Shown here piece after piece: positions 1 to 11,357 of a stretch of DNA of 64,000 nucleotides. Position 1 is the first letter of the stretch. Every line of letters starts with the position of its first letter. A program made the position numbers and the translations under genes. The stretch is from Eudorina sp. 2006-703-Eu-15 (lineage: Eukaryota > Chlorophyta > Chlorophyceae > Chlamydomonadales > Volvocaceae): the NCBI GenBank assembly GCA_003117195.1, contig BDSI01000045.1, positions 895,896-959,895 on the forward strand, in the 5' to 3' direction. The notes under the pieces are model-generated. The model saw only the letters and a list, made by a program, of their open reading frames with translations. It made no database searches and was not told the origin of the DNA.

Positions 1-2108
1 TCACGCAAGGAGCGGGGGACGTCTCACAGCACATTTTTTCTTGTATAGCATCATGTGATCGTTAGCCAGAGCCGTTTCCGTTGCCGCGAAGCGTTGTCGT
101 ACCAACTGTCATGTGTCACAGGGGCAAAGAAGAGCCGGATAGGGTTCATTTAGGGGAGGGGGAAGGGGCCCCCGGCATACAGCGGCCGGCGTAAGCGGGT
201 GCAGGATATCCGGCGGGGCAGGACCCGCGGGAGGATCCGCTGCAGATGCCGCTGCCACCCACGACACCCCCAAGACGAGCAGCTCCCAACACACACCCGC
301 GCGCGCAGCCTTTGGAGTCTTTGGAGGGCTTCGTCGTCAAGGCTGCCGCTGCATTTGAAAAAACTCCGCCCTGCCGGCCAAATAAGAAATCACCCGCGGA
401 CATTCGCTCCACTCCACTTGCAACCTCCGTCCCGCCACCGACCGGGCGGCCTGTCAACCGTCATTCAGCTGTGTGTGACATACCTTGATTCGACATGCCG
501 TACAGCCATTCATTGCGACATCCGCTCCTGCACTCCGACTGCCGTACTCACACATGCAGGGCAGTTCGGGGAAGCGACAGGCACGCACGCACGCACGCAC
601 GCACTGTGAATCCGTGCTGTGGGAAAGGCCTCTCGAGAAGCGCGCCCCCTCCCCGCTTCTAGGGTCCAGGGGGGAGGGGGCAGACCCACGGGTCGGCTTA
701 ACCCACGGGTCGGCCGCGCTCAGCCAACCCTGTAGTCCATACCCATCCTCAACGATGCGACCCGCCGCGCGCATATTCAACTCTCTCTGATGATCCTTTG
801 ATACAAACAGCAAATGAAGGTCTCACACTGCTCCAACAGTATCGTACCGCCACCATGCGGACGAAAGCTCAGTGACCAAAGTCACAGTACGGTACGGCAC
901 TGTACGGCTCGGCACGCACCCCGCCGGGGCGCCATTACGGGGGGCCGGGTTGGCAGGGACGCCCGTGTCAGGGGGGGCAACTGGCGCCGGTTCGGTGCAG
1001 GTACGACCGGTACGGCATCCGGTTGTGGCAGAGATCTGACGTGAGATCCGTCCACAGCTTCCGTACATCCTGAATCGCGACAATGAAGGGATGACGAGTC
1101 CATGGGGTTGGGACGGAGCCGTCTCACCCAGTCTCTCACCTCGGCGCGCCGTTCTAAATAAATTTGTATGTCAGGTCGGATTATTTAAAGTCAAAGGCAA
1201 TGCAACGAGCTTTGGTTTCTTGCACCAGCTTGCACTCGTAATGAATGCCCCAGCAACTGCGCTTCTACAGCGCACGGATTCATCCAAGTTTAGTAGGTCT
1301 TATAGTATGGTAATTGGTATTGATCAATGTCATATGCAATGATGTCATGTATTACTTATATGGAAGGGACACGCACACACGCTCCAAAACTACGGTTGGT
1401 CAAAAACCCACAGACGCACATTATTAATAACCCGATACATAATCTTGTTGCTCAAACGTTGCTCAAACCCCCTTCTTCCACAAAACGAATGTCAAACATT
1501 CCGCCAACAAACCTCATGCCCGGACAGTATGAGCGCGTTGGGCAGCGTCGACGCGGCCAACAGGGCCGGCAGCGCACTGAGAGTGCTGTGAGTGGCAATG
1601 GTCGGATCAGCATCCCAGGGGTCCCACGTCCATGGGGTCGTCGAATCAGAGTCCCACGGGTCGGCGGTCCTGTCCGCAGAGGAAGAACTCGCCCACTGCC
1701 AGAAACTCCTCCCCACCCCAGCCCCCTGAAATCCTCTTGCTTATCCATCCACAATTGCCCCCGAGACCTCACACCACCAACTAATAATCACCCTTTGATG
1801 AGGAACAAAATCCCTCCATCCTCCAGAGTGCAAAGATGAATTCAGCGGGCACGGGGCCACAGAACACACAACAACACGCAACCCCCAACCGAGGCAACCA
1901 GCCAACAAACCAACAAAATAACGCGAAGCTTCAGCGCCCATTCCCAGGGCCGTCCCGCCAATGCATCATGCGTCGTCGACGTCCGCGGTCCGTCCTCCAA
2001 ACTTCGATCGTACGAACAGACGTATTGTCGTACTGTAAGGCCGCACCGGCATCGCGGCACGCATCCAACCTTGCACGAACCAGAACCTCTCGCCAGGAAC
2101 TTCCTCGC
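1..2108. other. No gene recognised; left flank of the first minus-strand gene
   Basis: I see no exon with recognisable protein similarity or a convincing splice pattern on either strand. The stretch holds a short GCAC microsatellite, two close copies of a GACCCRYGGGTC-type palindrome near 683-711, and many GTACGG/TACGGCA words around 886-1020. The part next to 2109 is expected to carry the 3' UTR of the minus-strand gene that ends there. I found no TGTAA-type algal polyadenylation signal close to the stop on that strand. Confidence 0.5.
581..604. repeat. (GCAC)n microsatellite
   Basis: About six uninterrupted copies of the tetramer GCAC, lying outside any recognised gene. Confidence 0.9.
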
Positions 2109-5100
2109 TCACTTTCTCCACCCCTTCTCCTTCACTTTGGACGCCGCCGCGACAGCTTGAGCCTGCTTGAACTTCTTGAGCATCATAAACTTGGCGCCGC
2201 CCCGCAGCAGGGCCCGTATGTCGCCCTTGACCCCCCTGGCCATCAACGCCTGCAGGCTTTGCGGCTCGTCCGACTCCGATCCCTCCGCCGCTGCTGCCGC
2301 CGCCGGCGGCGCCGCCCCGGCAGCACGGCCATCGCTGTCGCCGTCGTCGCTGTCGTCATCGCTGGGCGCCTCACGGCCTCCTCCGGCCCCCCCTGGAGCT
2401 TCGCCTCCCCGCTGCGGCGGGCGGACGATCGGGAAAGACCCGAGTCCGTCATCCCCAGCCAGGCCGCTGCTACTGCCGCCGCCGACGCTGCCGCTGACAG
2501 CAAACACCGCGTCCGTCGTGTACCTCCGCACGCGCTCATTCGCCGATGCCCGCCTCCTGGAGCTCCATCCCTTGAGTGCTCCGGAACCAGAATTCACAAG
2601 CAGCCCCGGGCTCGACTCACCGCCGCTGCAGCTGCCGCCGCCGCCGCTGCCGCCGCTGCCGCCGCCTGTGGGTGAGAGGTGCTGCTGGCCGTTGTCTGTT
2701 CCACTCGTCGCGCTGGCGGCGGCGGCGCCGCCGTCCGCGAGTTGGGCCGGACCGTTGAGCGGCGCGGCGGCAGCCGCACCGCTGCCGCTAGCGGTCCTTG
2801 ACGCGGTTGGAGCTGGCCCGGAGGATGAGAGCGCAGGCAGAGCTCCAGGGGTGGGCGACGGCGAGCGGGAGGCCTCCCTCAGCTCGGGCACTGAGATCGT
2901 AGGCCGCGGGCCGCCGAAGCTGCCGGAACCTGCTGCCGCCGGCGCATCCGCGTCGCCGCCCAAGTGCCCGCTTCGCCTGCTCTTCAGGCTGTAACTCCGG
3001 CGGAGATTGCCGCCCCCGACGGCGGCGGCGGAAGGTGCCGCGCCGCTGCTGCTGCCTCCGGCTTTGCCCGGCGACGATGCCGGAGGGCGCGGCCGCAGCT
3101 GGCCCTCGGACAGCGTCGCCCGGCCGCTCTCATTGACCCGCGGGTCAGGGCTTCGAAGGGCCCTCAGAAGTCCGTCGGCGCGTTTCGTCGCTCCGCCGCC
3201 GCCGCCGCCGCCACTGCCGCCATCGGTGCCAACCGCCGCTGGGCCCCGGGCATCCCACGAGCTTCCTCGCAATATGCCGCTCGTTCTCCGGGCCGATAGG
3301 AAGGGGTTGGAGAAGCCGTCGCCGCCTCCGTACTGCTCCTGCTGCTCCTGCTGCTGCTGCTGCATCCCAGGGTGGTGGGCCGCCGCCAACGGATGCGGAC
3401 TCTGGTCGCGCTCGTGGCCCGGGTAGTAGCGCCGAGTGGCCTCCTGGAGCACAGCCATGTCGGCGGCAGTCATGGAGCGCGTTATCGTCGTCCCCGACGC
3501 CGCAGCGACGGCGACGGCGGCGGCGCCGTCAGAGTCGCGCGGGGTGCTGCCGTCAGGGCTGACGGAAGCGTCCTCAAGCGGCTCACCAGGTTCACTGCCA
3601 GACTGTCTGCTGGGTACGACAATGCGGCCGCGGCTGCTCATCCGCTCAAACGTGAGCGGCGGCGGCGGCGGCGGCCCCGGCGGCGGCGCCGGCGCCGGTG
3701 TGCTGCCATCGTAGATATGCCCCGACCCCATGCGCGACAGCAGGGCCGGGTACTGTTGTTGTATGCCGTACGGCGCCACAATTGAGGCGCGCTTGGGTCG
3801 CGGCATGTCGTTCTGTACGGTAGCGTTGGCGAACTGCACCCGTGACGCTGTCCCCGACGGCGCCGACTGGTACGGCACCAGCTGCGGCGACAGGTCCCGT
3901 GTCGAGGCCGCGGCGGCGCCGCCGCCGCGGAGGTAGTCGGTGAGCGCCGCCGCCGCCGTCGCGGGCGCGCCGCCGCCGCCGAGCGATGGCGACGGCTCCA
4001 GGGCGGCGTAACCGTTCTGGCTCTGCGTCTTGTCGGTGCCTCCACTGCCGCCGCCGCTGCCGGGCATGCTCCCGCGCCTCAGCGGCATCTGATTTTGGTG
4101 ACGAGAGTGCATGGGAACGCGCTCGGCGCCGCCGCTCTCCCTGCGGAACCTCACAGCGAGGGCCACTTGCTGGGGGGAGCCGGGGAGGGGGGAGCTCTGG
4201 GCGGGGGAGTGCTGCTCGGATGAAGAGTTCAGAGAGGGACGGCGCTGGGGGACCAGAACACGGAGATGGGGGCCGCCCGAGGGTGGCGCGTCCGACTCGG
4301 CTTCGCCGGCCGCCGCCGTGCCGTCTGCGTTGCCGGTGGCGAGACCTGCCAGGCTGCGGCGACTGGGGGTGCGAAGGCTTGCCGTTGAGTCGCGGAGCAT
4401 GGCGGCGGCGGCGGCGCCGCTGCCGGAGGCGACATCCAGAGGGAGTGGCGGCAGCGCAGCTGCCGCGGCTGCGGCCGCAGTGGGGCCCCCCTGTTGGAGC
4501 TCGCCGTTGCTGGTATTGCTGATGTTGGTGATAGTGTTGTTGTTGTTGTTGTTGTTGTTGGCGGTGCTGGCGGCGGTGGTGTCAGCGCCGATGGTCGTAC
4601 CGCGGCCTGAGGTAATCTCCGTTGCAGCAAGTACGGCGGCGAGAAGGGATCCGGTCTCCCTTAAGACCATGCTGCCTCGGGAGGAGAGGGTGGAGGGGAG
4701 GACGGAGGATGCGGTGGGCAGGCTGGGGTGGGAGCCGCCGGTGAAGCTGGCTCGTGCCTGTGAGGGGGGCAACACGCCGGGCGTGCGCAACAGCGTGCGG
4801 GTGACGGGAATCGGCTCTTCGATTTCAGGCAGCGGTTCTGATCGGTGACTCGAGGTAACTGTCAGCCGTTGCATTTCTTGAACATCTTGAGCGTATTCGC
4901 CGTCGCCGAATTGAAGGCGCGCCATGCCCGTGGCGTTGGAGTTGTACATGGGCTTGGCATTGCCGAGCGCGACGAACGACTTGTACTTCGCGTGCTTCTC
5001 GAGCGCGCTGCGAAGGACTTCGTCTGCGTTGCGTCCATGTTGTTGGAGGCGGCGCGGCAACGGGAGGTCCCCCTGCGGGCGTTGCAAGGAAGGGCCGGCG

Positions 5101-5143
5101 AAACGGTCGTAGATAGAGTGCGACCCGGCCGCGAAGGTCGCAG
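2109..5143 (-). CDS. Large 3'-terminal exon of an unrecognised low-complexity protein rich in RRxS motifs
   Basis: About 1010 codons are open on the minus strand down to a stop at 2109-2111. There is no in-frame ATG at the left end of the protein. Instead a good 3' splice site (GCGCAG) precedes base 5143, so this is probably the last exon of a longer gene whose 5' exons lie in 5.2-11 kb or were missed. The first ~120 residues look like normal protein (YDRFAGPSLQRPQGDLPLP, then NADEVLRSALEKHAKYKSF). The middle is Ala/Ser/Gly/Pro-rich with runs of Asn and Gln. The last ~50 residues are ordered and basic, ending KFKQAQAVAAASKVKEKGWRK-like. At least seven basic RRxS/KRxS sites (RRSLAG, RRPSLN, RRGSMP, KRASIV, RRTSGI, RRSYSL, RRRASA) suggest phosphorylation by AGC- or CaMK-type kinases. 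No family is recognised. Antisense frames are also open, so a noncoding reading cannot be fully excluded. Confidence 0.6.
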
Positions 5144-8100
5144 CTGCGCTAGGGATCTAGATAAGCCTGGAATTCAATAGGTGATGAGAATGTCTATATA
5201 TTGGCAGGCTTGGTGTCGCCATTACGTTGGAAAGCAGATGAAATGCTTCCGTGGGAAAGTCAGTTCGCATGCTGGTCGACCCTGACGCGCGCATACTTTC
5301 AGCTTCTGCAGGCCTGGAGTTGAGGCTGCAGATGTATCAGCATATGAAGGTTAGAAGACACCATGTGCGCGTGGTGATTAGTACGCGGGTGCGCCTACAC
5401 GTTTTCGGTTCCGGGGCACGAGAACTTCAATTCTTACCAAATGCAAAGCAGCGCAGAGAGGGCTATCAAAAATGAATTGTTCCTTTCTAACGCTGTAAAG
5501 CACCGGTCTGGTGTCCCCAAAACCGCCTCGTCGCAACTCTCGGGTCACTAGCTAGAACCGCCAACGTGTTTCATGTAAGGCTTCAATGCACATTATGCAC
5601 GTTTCATATACCAACGTGATAGCTGTTGTCAATTGTCTGATGGCGCGCTGCGAAACCGCGCGGAACTTGCCCGACCCTATCCACCTGGTCCGTTGCCACT
5701 TACCCCAAGCCCGGCTTCATTCCTCTGCATCAATTGTAGAAATGGGTTCATCATGTTGAACTTTCTGAGTGTTCAGCCACCTTGGAAGCCGTTCACAACA
5801 AATCCGTGAAGAGCTAACAGAGTAGTAAAAACCACGCGCCTGCTGAGTTCAAATGACAACTATCAGCATCGAACATGATATTGCTTGTGTATGGTTAGCT
5901 TGCGTAAATGGTTGAAACCGGGTTCGCGCTGACGACTTCAATTGACCGTATAAGGCTTCGTACGTTCCGGGCAACGGATTCGAGTGACAGATAATCCGAA
6001 GGTCAGAATGCTGACGCGCTTTTGTACCAAATATGACGCGGGATGTTTTTTGATATTTCATGGCGTTTAATGTTGGGCAGTCCAAGCGCTCAGGTACGGC
6101 CGCACTGTTGCGTACCTCCCCCTTCTACCTGCCGCAAAAATTACAAACGGCAATCAAACATGTAAAATGCTGCTACTTGATTGTTTAACTTGAGGTCTGT
6201 TTCGTTTCCACGCTGGTACGGCCGGTCGCAGGCCGGTGAGAAATCGGACACAAAATATGTACAGCTGCGCCGAACGCATGTAGTGCCGGACCAATACCTC
6301 TTTTTGCTCAAAGACGCTCCTCGTTGCCCTCTGCCTTCTTCTGTGACAATCACAGAATCCAAGCCGATAAGTCGCGCACACGGACGACTCATTCCTGTCC
6401 AACAGGACTGCGACAGTTCGTGACCGTTGTGCGGTCAGCCACACGGAAGCAAGGGCACCGTCCCCGCGCATACGGTCCTGTCCTCAGCGATTCGTTCCAT
6501 CCGGGTGACGCGTTGCGCTTATTGCCGTGCCCCTGGCGTCGTCCGCGTCGATCTGGGGCGGCAGGGGCAAGAGTAAGGCGGGCGCCCGCGTACACGACGC
6601 CCACACGGTACTGTGTGGTACGGTCCTGTACGGCGCGCGGATCTTGGCCCCGCCCCGGCCATCCCAGAGCCCCGCCAGCCACCCACGATCCGTCCCGGCT
6701 GCGCCCACCGGAAAGAGATGGGCTGTTCGTGTGAACTGACAAGCGAAGTGCGACAAAACTACGGCCCCGACAGCGGATGTGCTTGATTCGCCTTGTTTAT
6801 TCGGGTGGGTACATACGGTCGCCGAATACAACGAAAAGACCTGTCGGGTGAACGTTCGCCAACCAACACAACGCCCCGCCTTGTAACCGTTGAATAAAAC
6901 GGCCCACCGGAGAAAATTCATCCATCGATGCATCCGTACATGCGACCCCGTGGAGGCCTGTCGGGGTCCGCTGTAAAATTCGACGCTCCCGCGTGGGCGA
7001 GGAGAAGCGCGAGGAGGCTCCAGCTGTAGTTGATGACGCGCTGGGCCACCCTGTCCCCTGGTTCTATCTACCCGCACGCCCCGCGGTGTGCCGATGATGA
7101 TCCGCCGACACACCCTCCCGGGGAAGTACTGACACACCCTCCGTGGTCGGGGCGAATTACTGGCACCGGCGCTGGGGAGGTCAAGGGCCCGCCAGACGCG
7201 CGGAGGGCTGGCGATCAGGGCTGCCGGTTATTTCTTACAGTCGAAGCGGAAAACCGAGAACGCACAAGATTTCGACAGAACGACAGACCGGCCGCTCTTG
7301 CGTGCGTGCACTGCCGCGCAAGTACGGTGGTACGCGTGTGGCAGGCAACACGCCTTGCCGTACTGTATGGGCAGGCAGGCTGTGCCGCCGAAAGCCACAA
7401 TCTGTTGTGGCATCAAAGCAAACAACGCGCAATGCAATCCTGGACACAGGACACCGGTTTGGGATGGGCACCAACCCAAACACAAGAGAGAGTACGGTAA
7501 GAGAGGATAGAGAGAAACACAGATACACACACGTGCCTAGCGTGCCGAAGAGCGCACACACTCTTATTACCAATCGCACACACGCGATCACGAGCTGTTC
7601 CTCATCAAACTCCTGACGATCCCCCGTTGCATACGGCTACTGGCGCTACCAAGGCCGCCCTGTTCACCATGAAACTTGGGGCGACGAGCGGGAAGCGATG
7701 CGCACACACACGTGCACGCGCAATAAATGCACACTCACGGACAGGACCAAGACCGGGAGCTACGTACGACATGCGGCAGCAAGAGATGCTATGCGATGCG
7801 TGCGGTGGAAGTGCGCACTGCAGCCGTGTCTCACTGCAGAAACGCTCCCATCAAAACCTTTTCTTCTCGGCCACCGCCCATCGCAATCATCCATTCCCGG
7901 TTTCGTTGCGCCCAACGACCAACGGCACAATTAACTGACTTCTATCACCCGTCCACCGTTACCGCGAGGTACCAGAATCGTACAATTGCCCTCCTGCCAA
8001 GGCAGAGACCACAGTATGGGAACGAAGAGCAAGCCCCCCCTGCAAAAGGCGCAGAAGGGCTCCTGTTGTACACAATTCACAAGGGGCCAACGTCGTGCAA

Positions 8101-8739
8101 AAAGCCCTGAGTAGAGTGGATGTATGAGCTCGCCGACCTCGAAGGGCCCACGTGTCCACATGTCCGTCTCAACCACCGTACGGCGTTGAGCCACATCACT
8201 CAGGTGGTCATGGGCGCAACGCCGGACCGGATCCGCCACCACCACCACCACCAGATTCGCCGTCCCAAACATCATCAGCCCGACGGACGTTGTCAGCCCG
8301 ACGGCGACAGCCCCCAAATGCTCTCAACGCGGCACTCCCCCCCCAAATTTGACGCCAAGCGAAACGAGCTGGGTCAGTTGTTTCGCGGGGATTTAGGACC
8401 GGATCAGACCGCAAGACCGCAAATACCGTGGAATAATAACGTTCAAGAACGGACGCAGCCCGCCGCATCCACGGACAACTGCCACGCCCCCAGCAAGGTG
8501 CGGTACCCTCTGCATCTTTCCCAGCAGAAGGGACACCCGCGACCCCGTCCACCCTGCGTCGTCATGACCTGTCCAGCAAGCTGAAAAAAAAACCAAGGAC
8601 CGTACCCCTCGCCCTCGCGGAGCCACCCGCCTCGCGGAACGCGGAAAGCCAAAGCTAAGAAGAACGCACGACGCACGCTTTGTTCACGTTGCAACCACCA
8701 CGAATTGTGCTAGTCCCCACCAAGCAAGCGGGGGCTTGA

Positions 8740-8781
8740 CATCCAGATCCAGATTCAGATCCAGATCCAAATTCAGATCCC
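8740..8781. repeat. Degenerate CAGATC/CAGATT hexamer array
   Basis: Roughly seven tandem hexamers alternating between CCAGAT and TCAGAT/CAAATT forms, in intergenic or intronic DNA. Confidence 0.8.
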
Positions 8782-9845
8782 CGTGTTTAGACCTGCACCA
8801 CGCCCCCGTAGTGGCAGTTGGGTGTGCGCACGGCGGGATGGGCGGCTCTGTCGCATCTCACCACTCATCATGGACATCGCGAATGAATGGACGCCCCCCA
8901 CGATGGGCCCCTACGCCGGTCTCGTCTCCCCCCTAAGCCCCAACGATGTCCCGGTTTCGTCATCCCATCCCTGGCGTTCATCTAGTCGCACATCACCATC
9001 CTGCCTCCCTCGCCTACCCCGCCACAGGCCACTCACACGCGCCCGTGCGAACGAGCAAACCGATGCCGTACAGCGTATCGTACAGAAGGCGACTGCGACA
9101 GGTTCAGTCGCCGCGTCGTTGAACAAGAACGGCTGACTTGGCTCGACCGTTCCGGCAGCCGCGCACGTAACCTCCTGCTCGGAAACCCGGCGAGGGCCGC
9201 CCCTTGCTACTCACGGCGCATCTCATATCTACCCCCAGAAACGCATTCTCCGCGGCTCATTGACCTGCCGTCCGTCTGTTCGTCCGTCCACCGGCCCACC
9301 CGTCTGTTCATGGAAACAAGCCCAAGACCAACAGCGCCCCCAGCACAGCCACGTCCGCGGAGACCATCCCATACCCTTTACCCCCTGAAGCATTGCACTG
9401 TGCTGCAAATCCCCATTCTCGCACGTCATCGCCGTCATGTAAGGCCCTTTCTGCAATATACCATGTCGCGACACCAGGTCCGTGTCGCCTCATGGCGGGG
9501 CGCAGTATGCCGTCCACACAACGCAACACGCAGTGGATCCCTCCTTCCCTTCGTCCACGTTTCGTTTCACATCGCTTGACATCATTCGCATTCCAGTGCA
9601 GTCACAACTGCAATCTATCGCCGCTGTCATTTCCAAGGCATCCATGCGCGCTTCAGTGCACGTTTCCTCTATGGGTTGAGCAAGTGGTCGCGGTGCGGCT
9701 CCTCACGGCCCTCTCCTCGTCCCCTAATCCACGGCGGTTGAGGCGGTCCTTCCGTGAGGCCTGGGCTAGCCGCCCTTGGCCGGCGTCAGGCGCTCAGGCC
9801 CCGTCAACACACCGCACAGCGGCGGGTTTCGTCGCTGAACCAAGT

Positions 9846-9940
9846 TGACACACACAAACACACACATATTGCTTTACACACACACATACTCCTGTTCTGC
9901 GTGCTTAAGAAACACCCCCCACACACACACGCGCGCGCGC
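9846..9940. repeat. Imperfect (CA)n tract
   Basis: CACACA runs interrupted by short unique words. One interruption resembles the reverse complement of the intronic GTGTTTAGAGAAGAGACC module seen elsewhere in the window. Confidence 0.75.
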
Positions 9941-11259
9941 TCTTGCACAAAGTCGGCTGGCTCTGCGTCGGCTTGTGAATTCCTCCCCACTCGGATTTTC
10001 TGATAGTCGAAAATCAAACACCGGACAGAAATAAGGTAATAAACACGCACACTCCACTTCCCTACCGTTCCAGACACATGTCCTCCCTTTGCCTCCCCCT
10101 TCCCCTCCCCCAGTGCAGATCTGTCAGTGAGTCACGCGTTTCCCTGGACTGTCAACTACATCCCCTACGCCTCCACGACCAGGCGCCAGCTCGCCACACG
10201 CGCTCGCCGAATCACCCTCAACGCAAATCACATCTGTCACCGCCACCGCCATGCGCCAGCAGACGAGCACTGCATATGCATGGTGCTTCTTAACAACCGG
10301 GAAACAGCGGAACGACGACGACGACACACGCGCGCGCACGACGGGCTCCGGGCGGATGCTGGAGGCCATGCACGGCAGTTATGATGTAAGATTATGTCGA
10401 ATGACGTCCGGCGGTGTTATGTGGTGTCGGATGACAAAAGGGGACGTCAAGGCAATCTAAAAGACAAGCTGACTAAGAAGCATATCGCATCGCGTGTATG
10501 TTTAACAAGAAGCCCACCCATAACCGTGTGTGTGTGCCGTACTCACCGCAGCGCCAGGCCCCCTCCCAACGGCGCTCCTTCCCCTGCCATATCATCTTCC
10601 CCTGCCATATCGTCAAGGGCGGGGTCCATGATGCCCACATCGAGCTTTCCCAGCAGCGGAAGAGGCACAAGGCCCCTCCCGCGGTCCCCAGAAACTCGGC
10701 CGCACCGGTCTAATGTCTGGAACCCGCCCCGCCACCTACAATTGTCTAGTGTAGCCCACACGCACTGCCGACGCGCTGCACAGCCTGCGTCATTTTATCC
10801 CCCGAGTTAGGTATATTGCATTTGGAGGTTTTGGATGCGGCTGTCCGCCGCCGTGCAGGGCCCTGAGTCGGTCGGGTCGGCGGGGGGCCCTGAGTTCCGC
10901 CGCTCACCAGTTTCCACTCCGGATCCTCTGGCCATCCGTTACGGCCGTCGCTCTAGCCCCCTAGCCATTCTCCCTCCCCCCACACACGCCCAGACGCCCA
11001 CAGCATTGTGGCGTGTGCCTGAGTGACCCGTGGGGCAGTGGACCCGCACCGGCGGACAGACGCGACAACATCAGCTCAGCCAAGCTCCGACAGCCTGCCG
11101 ACATATGCCAATCTACGCAGCTCTCGTCACTCGCCCTCAGCCTTGCTAAACATCTAGCTGATTGTGTTTGACGGGCTGCAGCAGGGACAGATGTGGGGCA
11201 CACGGGCACTCACCGGGGCCCCTTGCATGCCACGCATTCCTGCACTGCCCGCCGAATAA

Positions 11260-11336
11260 TACATACACACACACCGTTTCTTTTCTAAAAACACACACAC
11301 ACACACATCTTTTACACACACACACACACAAAACCC
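11260..11336. repeat. Interrupted (CA)n tract downstream of a minus-strand gene
   Basis: Three CA runs separated by TTTCTTTTCTAAAA and TCTTTT. Just left of it (11226-11256) is a copy of the GCATGYCACGCAYTCCTG module that recurs beside CA tracts in introns at 44.4, 52.3 and 57.4 kb. Confidence 0.8.
11312..11316 (-). terminator. Candidate polyadenylation signal TGTAA
   Basis: TGTAA on the minus strand about 42 bases after the stop at 11358. TGTAA is the usual polyadenylation signal of chlorophycean nuclear genes. It lies in a CA-rich tract, so a chance match is possible. Confidence 0.4.
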
Positions 11337-11357
11337 ACAACTGCCTGCCGTGCAAGC

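Larger units (their letters stand above)
5144..11357. other. 6.2 kb without a recognised gene
   Basis: I see no exon I can assign on either strand. Upstream exons of the minus-strand gene ending at 2109 should lie here if that model is right. The stretch holds a degenerate CAGATC-type hexamer array, a short CCA run near 8236, a fragment with the word GGGGTCCGCTGTAA near 6965, and CA-rich segments at 9846-9940 and 11260-11336. GC content is lower around 5.2-6.2 kb than in the coding regions. Confidence 0.5.
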
